Shown here in pieces: positions 5,610-12,096 of a DNA stretch of 14,577 nucleotides. The notes beneath the pieces were generated by a model. That model was not told the DNA's origin. It was given only the letters and a program-made list of their open reading frames with translations, and did no database searches. Within the stretch, counting starts at the first letter, position 1, and each line of letters opens with the position of its first letter. Position numbers and translations under genes: made by a program. Source of the stretch: Alphaproteobacteria bacterium (lineage in GTDB: Bacteria > Pseudomonadota > Alphaproteobacteria > Micavibrionales > UBA1664); NCBI GenBank assembly GCA_018969935.1, contig JAGWXJ010000038.1, forward strand, positions 1 to 14,577, in the 5' to 3' direction.

Positions 5610-7715
5610 TTATTGGCCGGCAGCCATTTTGGCAACAACCGCAACCAGGAGGATAGCCACGATATTGGCAATCTTGATCAGCGGGTTCACGGCAGGGCCG
5701 GCAGTGTCCTTGTAGGGGTCACCAACCGTATCGCCCGTCACGGCAGCCTTGTGGGCATCGCTGCCCTTGCCGCCGTGGTGGCCTTCTTCGATGTACTTCT
5801 TGGCGTTGTCCCATGCACCGCCGCCCGATGTCATCGAGATGGCGACAAACAGGCCGGTCACGATGGTACCGACAAGCAACGCGCCAACGGCTTGGAAGCC
5901 GGCGGTCGTGCTATCCGATACCCACGTCACGACGTAGTAAAGGGCAACAGGCACAACGATCGGCAGAAGCGAAGGCACAACCATCTCGCTGATGGCGGCT
6001 TTCGTCAGCATGTCGACTGCTTTGGAATAGTCGGGCTTCGCCTTCCCTTCCATGATGCCTTTGATTTCCTTGAACTGGCGGCGGACTTCAACAACAACCG
6101 AACCGGCAGCGCGGCCAACGGCAGTCATGGAAAGAGCGCCGAACAGGTAAGGCAACAAACCGCCGATGAAGAGGCCGATGATGACAAACGGATCTTCCAG
6201 CGAGAACGTGACCTTAAGGTCAGGCAGGTAGTGCTTCAGCTCTTCGGTGTAGGCGGCAAACAGCACAAGTGCTGCAAGACCGGCCGAGCCGATGGCGTAG
6301 CCCTTGGTCACGGCTTTCGTCGTGTTGCCAACGGCGTCCAGCGTATCCGTGGTGACACGGATGTCGCCGGGCAGTTCCGACATCTCGGCGATACCGCCGG
6401 CGTTGTCGGTAACAGGGCCGAAAGCGTCAAGCGCGACAATCACGCCTGCAAGGCTCAACATGGTCGTTGCGGCCATGGCGATGCCGAAAAGGCCCGCTTG
6501 GTCGTAAGCCATGAAGATACCGGCGCAGATGACAACAACAGGCAGGGCCGTCGCTTCCATGGAAACGGCAAGGCCTTGGATGACGTTGGTGCCGTGGCCG
6601 GTGGCCGAGGCTTCTGCAACCGAACGCACAGGGCGGTAACCCGTACCCGTGTAGTACTCCGTGATCCACACGATAAGTGCGGTCACGCCAAGGCCGATGC
6701 CGGCGCACCACAGCAGGTTTTTGCCCGTAACCACGCCGCCGTTTTGAAGGGCGAAGGTAGCTTCAAGGCCAAGCTGTTTGTTGACGTACCAGGCAATGAC
6801 GATGAACGCGATAACGCCCGTTGCGATAAGGCCTTTATAAAGGGCGCCCATCACGTTGCGGGAGTTGTGGCTCAGCTTCACGAAGAACGTACCGATGACC
6901 GAAGCGGCAATACCAACCGCACCCAGCAGCAGCGGCAGCATCATCATCTGCTCGGCGATTTCAGGCTTGAACACGCTGAAAGCGATAAGCATCGTGGCAA
7001 CAACCGTCACGGCATAGGTTTCAAAAAGGTCGGCGGCCATACCGGCGCAGTCGCCAACGTTGTCACCAACGTTGTCTGCGATAACGGCAGGGTTGCGCGG
7101 ATCATCCTCGGGGATACCGGCTTCGACTTTACCCACGAGGTCGGCGCCAACGTCGGCGCCCTTCGTGAAGATACCGCCACCAAGGCGGGCGAAGATGGAA
7201 ATCAGCGAAGCGCCGAAACCAAGGCCGACAAGCCCTTCAAGGGAATGGCGGAGGTCGGCTTCAGGCTGTTGCTGCATGTAGAAGTAGTAACCGGCAACGC
7301 CCAGAAGGCCGAGGCCGACAACAAGCAAACCGGTAACGGCACCGGCTTTGAAAGCGACGCCCATGGCAGCTTCAAGGCCTTTGGTTGCGGCTTGCGTGGT
7401 ACGCACGTTCGCGCGGACCGAGATGTTCATGCCGATGTAACCGGCAAGGCCCGAAAGCACGGCACCGATGGCAAAGCCAAGGGCAACATGCATACCTAGG
7501 AATTGCTGGAGGGCAATCGCAACAACAACGCCCACCATGCCGATGGTCGTGTATTGGCGGTTCAGATAAGCGGCAGCGCCTTCTTGAATGGCGGCTGCGA
7601 TTTCGCGCATGCGGTCATTGCCGGTATCGGCCCTGAGAACGCTGCCCGAAGTCATCAAGCCGTAAAGCAGGGCAAGCCCGCCGCTGGCCAGTACGATGGT
7701 TTCGTATTGAGTCAT
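5610..7715 (-). CDS. hppA: K+-independent proton-translocating membrane pyrophosphatase
   Basis: Membrane H+-pyrophosphatase that couples hydrolysis of pyrophosphate to proton pumping. The 701-residue protein is very hydrophobic with about 16 membrane segments, typical of the family. The pyrophosphate site is intact: GGGIFTKGADVGADLVGKVE (residues 179-198), PEDDPRNPAVIADNVGDNVG (202-221), FGPVTDNAGGIAEMS (432-446) and, at the C-terminus, GDTVGDPYKDTAGPAVNPLIK (661-681), with the Asp, Lys and Asn residues that bind Mg-PPi. The K+-dependence signature reads GNTTKAVT: Lys467 and Thr470 replace the two alanines of K+-dependent enzymes, so this is the K+-independent type. The ATG has AAGGA about 12 bases ahead, a rather long spacing. 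It is transcribed alone and ends in a strong terminator. Confidence 0.97.
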   Translation of the reverse strand: MTQYETIVLASGGLALLYGLMTSGSVLRADTGNDRMREIAAAIQEGAAAYLNRQYTTIGMVGVVVAIALQQFLGMHVALGFAIGAVLSGLAGYIGMNISVRANVRTTQAATKGLEAAMGVAFKAGAVTGLLVVGLGLLGVAGYYFYMQQQPEADLRHSLEGLVGLGFGASLISIFARLGGGIFTKGADVGADLVGKVEAGIPEDDPRNPAVIADNVGDNVGDCAGMAADLFETYAVTVVATMLIAFSVFKPEIAEQMMMLPLLLGAVGIAASVIGTFFVKLSHNSRNVMGALYKGLIATGVIAFIVIAWYVNKQLGLEATFALQNGGVVTGKNLLWCAGIGLGVTALIVWITEYYTGTGYRPVRSVAEASATGHGTNVIQGLAVSMEATALPVVVICAGIFMAYDQAGLFGIAMAATTMLSLAGVIVALDAFGPVTDNAGGIAEMSELPGDIRVTTDTLDAVGNTTKAVTKGYAIGSAGLAALVLFAAYTEELKHYLPDLKVTFSLEDPFVIIGLFIGGLLPYLFGALSMTAVGRAAGSVVVEVRRQFKEIKGIMEGKAKPDYSKAVDMLTKAAISEMVVPSLLPIVVPVALYYVVTWVSDSTTAGFQAVGALLVGTIVTGLFVAISMTSGGGAWDNAKKYIEEGHHGGKGSDAHKAAVTGDTVGDPYKDTAGPAVNPLIKIANIVAILLVAVVAKMAAGQ

Positions 7716-7749
7716 GGGTTTTGTATGTCCTTATGGTGAAATTCGCTAA

Positions 7750-7774
7750 CCCTTTGACATGAATCGACAAAGGG
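7750..7774. repeat. Inverted repeat upstream of hppA
   Basis: Perfect 7-bp arms CCCTTTG and CAAAGGG around an 11-base centre, 35 bases before the hppA ATG. No U-tract follows, so it is either an operator within the promoter region or a hairpin in the hppA leader. I found no convincing -35/-10 pair in this gap (7716-7894). Confidence 0.4.
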
Positions 7775-7894
7775 CGGGTAAGGACACCATACGTAAACTG
7801 GATTGGCAAGGGGGGTAAATGGCTGCAACTGCGAAGGAACTGGCGCGTAAGGGCACCCCTACAGGGATGGCGGGGCACTACCTTGCGTCAGCTT

Positions 7895-8038
7895 TTAACC
7901 GGCAATGAACGGGATGTTGATACCGTACATCTGGGCCGTGCAGGCGCAGGTTTCCGTGATTTTGTAGATGCCGACCAGAAGGCCGAGGCAGAAGAAGAGT
8001 TTGAAGCGTTCAAACAGCCATTGTTGCAAAGCGATCAT
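7895..8038 (-). CDS. Small membrane protein (47 residues), unknown function
   Basis: Short gene between the fliL-like terminator and hppA. The ATG at 8038 has a strong ribosome site GGGAG six bases ahead (GGGAGAATACA before ATG). The product starts MIALQQWLFERFK, then has a short hydrophobic stretch LFFCLGLLVGIY (residues 14-25) that would be one membrane segment, followed by a tail with Cys31 and Cys33 (TCACT) and an uncharged hydrophobic end NIPFIAG. Cys17 lies inside the membrane stretch. Aromatic and basic residues before the helix suggest the N-terminus stays in the cytoplasm and the two tail cysteines face the periplasm, but that is inference. It has its own leader and is not part of the operon upstream. 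I do not recognise a family. Confidence 0.65.
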   Translation of the reverse strand: MIALQQWLFERFKLFFCLGLLVGIYKITETCACTAQMYGINIPFIAG

Positions 8039-8082
8039 TGTATTCTCCCTGTTTTCGCGGGTTTGTTCCCGTCTATAGTTTA

Positions 8083-8094
8083 ATTGTGAACAAT
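8083..8094. repeat. Short palindrome in the leader of the 47-residue gene
   Basis: ATTGTGAACAAT is a 5-bp inverted repeat with a two-base centre, 45 bases upstream of the small membrane protein start in an AT-rich stretch. Such a short dyad could be a regulator half-site pair or chance. A minus-strand TATAGA lies beside it without a good -35 box. Confidence 0.25.
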
Positions 8095-8159
8095 AAAGGT
8101 AAAATTTTAGCTAATTTTATGAAAAACTTTGCATCGATCTGATATCTCATTGTTTTTAT

Positions 8160-8190
8160 TATAAAAATAAAAAAGCGCCCGAAGGCGCTT
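8160..8190 (-). terminator. Intrinsic terminator of the glyA-rib-nusB-fliL operon
   Basis: Minus strand: stem AAGCGCC/GGCGCTT (7 bp) with a TTCG tetraloop, followed by TTTTTTATTTTTA, 24 bases past the stop of the FliL-like gene. The very stable UUCG loop and long T-tract make this the clearest terminator in the window. Confidence 0.93.
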
Positions 8191-8213
8191 CCTCAAAACA
8201 GCCCGCCCGATCC

Positions 8214-8687
8214 TTAAGTCGGATGCTGCTGCAGCACCTGCAACAACACGCTATCAACAGCGCCTTTGCCCATCACGCGCTCGGTAATTTCAACAAGGCG
8301 GGCCTTGAGGGCCGACACCTTGATGACGCCGTATTCCATCGCCGCTTTCTTAGAAAGCGTTCCGTACATATCGGATAGGTATGCATCAGCAAGCTTGGGC
8401 AGGTTTTCCTCGATTTCCGCGGCTTTGGCGGCATCCTTCACTTCTAGCGATACGACAAGCGAAATGGTCTGGCTGATGCCGTCGCGGTCGATGATGGGCA
8501 GCACAATCGGCTCCATCGGGATGTAACTTGTTTTGGGGCCGCCTTCCCCGCCGCCATGGGCGGATTCGGCTTTAGGCGCCTCTTTTTCGCCGGTCGATGC
8601 TTCCGAGCTGCTCATATAAAAATACGCGCCCGCCCCCACACTGAGGAGGAGGATAACCGCGAGAATGGAGAGCATAGTCTTTTTCAA
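8214..8687 (-). CDS. FliL-like membrane protein
   Basis: 157 residues: a short basic start (KK), one membrane anchor (about residues 5-24, LSILAVILLLSVGAGAYFY), a low-complexity Ser/Glu/Gly/Lys linker (25-52) and a FliL-type periplasmic domain (53-157). The domain shows YIPMEPIVLPI, then ISQTISLVVSLEV, EIEENLPKLADAYLSDMYGTL and a C-terminal helix ending in VLLQVL, the pattern seen in flagellar FliL, which helps the stator under load. No other flagellar gene is here, so the flagellar role is unproven; stray FliL-like genes are common in alphaproteobacteria. The start is TTG at 8687, kept because it supplies the two lysines expected before an anchor and has AGGG about 12 bases ahead; ATG 8675 is the alternative. 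It follows nusB by about 86 bases and ends at a strong terminator. Confidence 0.75.
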   Translation of the reverse strand: MKKTMLSILAVILLLSVGAGAYFYMSSSEASTGEKEAPKAESAHGGGEGGPKTSYIPMEPIVLPIIDRDGISQTISLVVSLEVKDAAKAAEIEENLPKLADAYLSDMYGTLSKKAAMEYGVIKVSALKARLVEITERVMGKGAVDSVLLQVLQQHPT

Positions 8688-8773
8688 GCCGAACCGGACC
8701 CTGTTTAATCAGAATCCAGTATGCGCCCCCAAAGGTTAACAGGGGGTTAGATTTCCAGGCAAATGGAGGGGAT

Positions 8774-9226
8774 TTAACCGCGCAAACTCTTGTTCAGGCG
8801 GTCAAGCACGGCATGCACCAGCTTGGCTTCCGCCTCGTCAAAAAACGCCTCGGTCACGGCCTTGTATTCGGCAATCAAAAGCGGCGCATCCGTATCAAGG
8901 TGGGCCAGCATCTCGTAAGCCCCGCAAAGCAGGATGGCGCGCAACAGCGCCTCTGGCTCCGATTGGCCGGTACGCTTGTCCAAAGCGCCCTGCACCATGT
9001 CCACTAGGTCGGTGCGGCGCTCGGCAACACCACGTACGATTTTGCTGAGCAGGGTAAAATCGGCAGGCACGTATTCAACGCCCTCAAGGGGCTTGTCCAT
9101 ACGGTGCTCGCGGTAGGCTTCAAGCGCTTCTTGGGCGCTGTGGCCGGTGATAATCATGTCGTAAACGCATTGCGCGGCCACAAGGCGGGCCGATGTATTG
9201 CGCGCTTTTTGGGAACCTTTGCTCAT
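8774..9226 (-). CDS. nusB: Transcription antitermination protein NusB
   Basis: All-helical RNA-binding protein that, with NusE (S10), binds boxA and prevents early termination of rRNA transcripts. The 150-residue product has the family pattern: ARLVAAQCVYDMIITGH near the N-terminus (about residues 12-28), LLSKIVRGVAERRTDLVDMV in the middle, and the conserved C-terminal block LLRAILLCGAYEMLAH, then IAEYKAVTEAFFDEAEAKLVHAVLDRL. I chose the ATG at 9226 because it overlaps the ribH stop by four bases (ATGA); an in-frame GTG at 9235 would add three residues. The ribH-nusB order is standard in proteobacteria. In many alphaproteobacteria thiL follows; here a FliL-like gene does. Confidence 0.93.
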   Translation of the reverse strand: MSKGSQKARNTSARLVAAQCVYDMIITGHSAQEALEAYREHRMDKPLEGVEYVPADFTLLSKIVRGVAERRTDLVDMVQGALDKRTGQSEPEALLRAILLCGAYEMLAHLDTDAPLLIAEYKAVTEAFFDEAEAKLVHAVLDRLNKSLRG

Positions 9227-9690
9227 GCCGCCCACCGCTTTTTAAGGGCCAGCATGGCAACAGCCGCGCGCGCGGCATCCCCGCCCTTATCAAGGCGCTC
9301 CACATCCGCGCGCTCCAAAGCCTGCTCGATGGTATCGACGGTCAAAATGGCATTCCCGAGGGCCAAACCCTGCGCCAACGTCACCGCATAAACCCCGCGG
9401 TTGCTTTCATCGCACACGATATCAAAGTGGCGCGTTTCCCCGCGGATAACGCAACCCATCACTACAAAAGCATCGTATTCGCCGCTTTCGGCGGCAAATT
9501 GCAGGGCCGCCGGTATTTCCAGCGATCCGGGCACCGCCACACGCTCGACGTCCATGCCCGCGGCTTGCAGCACGCGGGTGGCGCCATCGGCCAGCATGTC
9601 GGCAATCTCGGTATAAAAGCGCGCCTCGATAATCAGCGCCTTGCCGACCACTTGTTCGGGCGTGGCTGTATTGCGGGAATCTCTTTTCAT
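9223..9690 (-). CDS. ribH: 6,7-dimethyl-8-ribityllumazine synthase
   Basis: Condenses the RibA/RibD product with 3,4-dihydroxy-2-butanone 4-phosphate to give lumazine, the step before riboflavin. The 155-residue protein has VPGSLEIPAAL (about 53-63), the catalytic loop GCVIRGETRHFDIVCDES with His88, GNAILTVDTIEQALERA (about 112-128) and the C-terminal DKGGDAARAA that binds the phosphate. The length is normal for a pentameric or 60-subunit enzyme. The ATG overlaps the ribBA stop by four bases (ATGA), and the stop overlaps the nusB start the same way, so ribBA, ribH and nusB are tightly coupled. Confidence 0.97.
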   Translation of the reverse strand: MKRDSRNTATPEQVVGKALIIEARFYTEIADMLADGATRVLQAAGMDVERVAVPGSLEIPAALQFAAESGEYDAFVVMGCVIRGETRHFDIVCDESNRGVYAVTLAQGLALGNAILTVDTIEQALERADVERLDKGGDAARAAVAMLALKKRWAA

Positions 9691-10781
9691 AGGGGGCGCT
9701 GCTCGACGATGTTCAATCCAAATCCGTTCAGACCGATAATGTGCTTAGCCGCGCTGGTCAACAAAATCATGTCATGCACACCAAGGTCACGCAGCACCTG
9801 CGCCCCGATACCGTAGCCGCGTAAGGTCTGTTTTTCGTCTTTGGCTTCCATGCCCTTCAGCATCACAATCACGCCCGCGCCCTCTTGGCCAACCGTTTCC
9901 ATGGCGTGGTGCAGGCCGCTATCGCCGGCGCCAAACACATCACTCTGGATATTCATGGCATGCACCCTGACCAGCGTTGGTTTGGTGGCACTGACATCCC
10001 CCTTCACAAGCGCATGGACCTCGCTGCCGTTCAGGCGGTTGCGGTACGTAATATGCCTGAAAGCCCCGCCAAAACGGGATTGGATAGGCTGCTCCGCCAT
10101 CCGCTCGACCAGCTTTTCATTGCGCAGGCGGAAGGCAATAAGGTCTGCAATCGTCCCTATCTTCATGCCGTGGCGCTGCGCAAACCCGACAAGGTCAGGC
10201 AGGCGGGCCATGGTGCCGTCATCCTTCATAATTTCGCAAATCACGCCTGCTGCCCGAAGGCCCGCAAGGCGCGCAAGGTCCACCGCAGCTTCCGTGTGGC
10301 CAGCCCTGACCAACACGCCCCCGTCTTGTGCCTGTAGCGGGAAGATATGCCCCGGCGTCACAATATCGGCCGAGCCCGATTGCGGGTCGATAGCCACCTG
10401 TATCGTACGCGCGCGGTCAGGGGCCGAAATGCCGGTCGAAACCCCTTCCTTCGCCTCAATCGAAACCGTAAATGCGGTGCTAAAGGCTTCGGTGTTGCGC
10501 TTGACCATCATGGTCAGGCCCAGCCTTTCAATCATCGCGCGTTCCATGGCAAGGCAAATCAGCCCGCGGCCATGCGTCGCCATGAAGTTGATGGCCGCTG
10601 GTGTCACCATTTGCGCGGGGATAATCAGGTCGCCTTCGTTCTCGCGGTCCTCGTCATCAACAAGGATGAACATGCGCCCCTCGCGGGCTTCGGCAATAAT
10701 TTCTTCCGCGCTGGAAAGCACAAGCTGGTCCTCGGCGCCGAGGCGGGAATCACGAATGTCTTGAATGGATACGACCGTCAT
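9687..10781 (-). CDS. ribBA: RibBA: 3,4-dihydroxy-2-butanone 4-phosphate synthase with degenerate GTP cyclohydrolase II domain
   Basis: 364 residues, two domains. The N-terminal RibB half (about 20-218) makes the four-carbon unit of riboflavin and is intact: DDEDRENEGDLI, THGRGLICLAM, STGISAPDRARTI, TPGHIFPL, RAGHTEAAVDLARLAGL and ICEIMKDDGTMARL. The C-terminal half (about 225-364) resembles GTP cyclohydrolase II at its ends (RVHAMNIQSDVFG, YGIGAQVLRDLG, GLNIVEQRPL). However, the zinc ligands normally in SECLTGD and RCDC are gone, and the QEGRGIGL loop region is deleted. It therefore should not hydrolyse GTP, and a separate RibA is expected elsewhere. Such hybrid proteins (RibBX-like) are known in alphaproteobacteria. 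The ribE stop is nine bases upstream and ribH overlaps the end. Confidence 0.93.
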   Translation of the reverse strand: MTVVSIQDIRDSRLGAEDQLVLSSAEEIIAEAREGRMFILVDDEDRENEGDLIIPAQMVTPAAINFMATHGRGLICLAMERAMIERLGLTMMVKRNTEAFSTAFTVSIEAKEGVSTGISAPDRARTIQVAIDPQSGSADIVTPGHIFPLQAQDGGVLVRAGHTEAAVDLARLAGLRAAGVICEIMKDDGTMARLPDLVGFAQRHGMKIGTIADLIAFRLRNEKLVERMAEQPIQSRFGGAFRHITYRNRLNGSEVHALVKGDVSATKPTLVRVHAMNIQSDVFGAGDSGLHHAMETVGQEGAGVIVMLKGMEAKDEKQTLRGYGIGAQVLRDLGVHDMILLTSAAKHIIGLNGFGLNIVEQRPL

Positions 10782-10789
10782 GGCCGCAC

Positions 10790-11395
10790 TTATACTTCTT
10801 TACCCACTCCAAACTCAAGTCTTCTTGCCACATATCTGGCAAGGGGGTCCGCCTCGATATTCAGCTTCTGGCCAACCTTGGTCTGCCCCAGCGTGGTCAC
10901 GGCCCATGTATGGGGTATCACATTCACCGAGAAACGGTGCCCGTCCACCATGTTGACGGTCATGGAAACCCCGTCAATCGCAACCGACCCCTTCACGGCA
11001 ATCATCGGCGCAATTTCCAAAGGGGCCGAAAAGACAAGGCGGTGCGATGCCCCGTCGGGGAATATCTTGTCCAGTGTCGCAACCCCGTCCACATGGCCGG
11101 TTACAAGGTGGCCGCCAATCTCGTCCCCCATTTTAAGGGAAGGTTCGAGGTTGATGGGCTGGCCCACGGCCCAGTCGGCCAAAGTCGTACGGTCCAGAGT
11201 GGCGTTCGATACCTCGACCATGAAGCTCTTGGCCCCTTTGTCGATAACGGTCAGGCACACGCCCGCGCAGGCAACGGATGCGCCGATGGCAACCTCGTTC
11301 AAAGGCAGGGATGTTGAAATTTCATAAAGCGCGGCACCATCACGCGGCGCAATGCGCACAACCGTACCTATATCGCGGACCAGACCCGTGAACAC
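10790..11395 (-). CDS. ribE: Riboflavin synthase alpha subunit
   Basis: Dismutates two lumazine molecules to riboflavin, the last step of the pathway; acts as a trimer. The 201-residue protein is made of two similar lumazine-binding barrels: the first with the diagnostic start MFTGLV, GASVACAGVCLTVI (about 38-51) and the linker GGHLVTGHVDG, the second with VKGSVAIDGVSMTVN (about 133-147) and FSVNVIPHTWAVTTL. The start is GTG at 11395 with GGGGG five bases ahead. It follows nrdR by 23 bases and precedes ribBA by nine. In most alphaproteobacteria ribD lies between nrdR and this gene; it is missing here. The name ribC is used for the same enzyme in some species. Confidence 0.96.
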   Translation of the reverse strand: MFTGLVRDIGTVVRIAPRDGAALYEISTSLPLNEVAIGASVACAGVCLTVIDKGAKSFMVEVSNATLDRTTLADWAVGQPINLEPSLKMGDEIGGHLVTGHVDGVATLDKIFPDGASHRLVFSAPLEIAPMIAVKGSVAIDGVSMTVNMVDGHRFSVNVIPHTWAVTTLGQTKVGQKLNIEADPLARYVARRLEFGVGKEV

Positions 11396-11418
11396 ATTAA
11401 CCCCCGTTTATCGTTATT

Positions 11419-11880
11419 TTATTTGGATGCTTCTTTTTTCATGCTGCCAAGGAAGTCGCGGAAATCCGTAACCTCCTTGAAATCACGGTACACGGATGCG
11501 TAACGCACATAGGCAACCTGGTCAAGGTTGGCCAGCGCCTGCATCACCAACTCGCCAATCCGCTTGGATGTCACCTCGCCGTCCACCGATGTTTCCAGCT
11601 GCCTGACGATGCCGTTAACAGCCCGTTCAATCTGTTCGCCAGTCACGGGGCGCTTGCGCAAAGGTGTCCGCAGGGAACGAATTAGTTTTTCCCGATCAAA
11701 GAGTTCTTTCGATCCGTTATTCTTTAACACGAGCAAGTCACGCAGCTGCACACGCTCGAAAGTGGTAAAGCGCCCGCCGCACGATGGGCACTCGCGGCGA
11801 CGTCTGATGGCCGACCCGTCATCCGCAGGCCGGCTGTCTTTCACTTGGCTGTCTTCATGTCCGCAAAACGGGCAACGCAT
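11419..11880 (-). CDS. nrdR: Transcriptional repressor NrdR
   Basis: Global repressor of ribonucleotide reductase genes that reads the ATP/dATP state. The 153-residue protein begins with a zinc ribbon: Cys3 and Cys6 (MRCPFC) with Cys31 and Cys34 (CPSC), and RRRREC and FTTFERVQLR just after. The ATP-cone follows (about residues 49-139) with VLKNNGSKELFDREKL, the conserved LRKRPVT and YVRYASVYRDF. No NrdR-box pair was seen in this window, so its targets are elsewhere. It starts ten bases after the small basic gene, with AAGGG ahead of the ATG, and lies between glyA and the riboflavin genes as in many alphaproteobacteria. Confidence 0.97.
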   Translation of the reverse strand: MRCPFCGHEDSQVKDSRPADDGSAIRRRRECPSCGGRFTTFERVQLRDLLVLKNNGSKELFDREKLIRSLRTPLRKRPVTGEQIERAVNGIVRQLETSVDGEVTSKRIGELVMQALANLDQVAYVRYASVYRDFKEVTDFRDFLGSMKKEASK

Positions 11881-11889
11881 GGGGGGCCC

Positions 11890-12090
11890 TTACCTGATGC
11901 CGTACTTCAATTTGATGTTGGCAAACACCTGATCAAACACACCGGCCTGCACCAGCGCATCGATAACCGCACGGGTGCTGGGGCGGCCAGCCCTTTCAAA
12001 CGCGGGCTTGCTGCGCTTCACGCGCCCGCGTCTTACAACGCGGGCAGGTTTAGGTTGGCCAGCTTGGTCAGGGTAACGGGTTACGCCCAT
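11890..12090 (-). CDS. Small basic protein of unknown function (66 residues)
   Basis: I do not recognise a family. The product has 15 Lys/Arg and 4 acidic residues. The N-terminal half (ARVVRRGRVKRSKPAF, about residues 16-31) is a likely disordered, nucleic-acid-binding tail. The C-terminal half (RAVIDALVQAGVFDQVFANI, about 40-59) looks like an amphipathic helix. The ATG sits six bases after the glyA stop and the stop is ten bases ahead of nrdR, so it is inside a tight operon, which favours a real gene over chance. The ribosome site is weak (GGGAT about 11 bases ahead), and expression may depend on coupling with glyA. Confidence 0.6.
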   Translation of the reverse strand: MGVTRYPDQAGQPKPARVVRRGRVKRSKPAFERAGRPSTRAVIDALVQAGVFDQVFANIKLKYGIR

Positions 12091-12096
12091 AATAGC

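Noticed and set aside
5589..7499. Long open frame (636 codons) on the plus strand opposite hppA
   Set aside because: Mirror of hppA codon use; the product is a low-complexity His/Arg/Asp/Gly string with no domain, and the minus-strand gene is certain.
7883..8083. Plus-strand 66-codon frame
   Set aside because: Opposite the better-supported 47-residue gene, which has a strong ribosome site; this frame has none.
8726..8746. CCCCC/GGGGG inverted repeat between nusB and the FliL-like gene
   Set aside because: Only 5 bp with an 11-base loop and no T-tract on either strand, so not a convincing terminator.
9841..11327. Two long plus-strand frames opposite ribBA and ribE
   Set aside because: Antisense shadows of well-supported riboflavin genes; no ribosome sites or domains.
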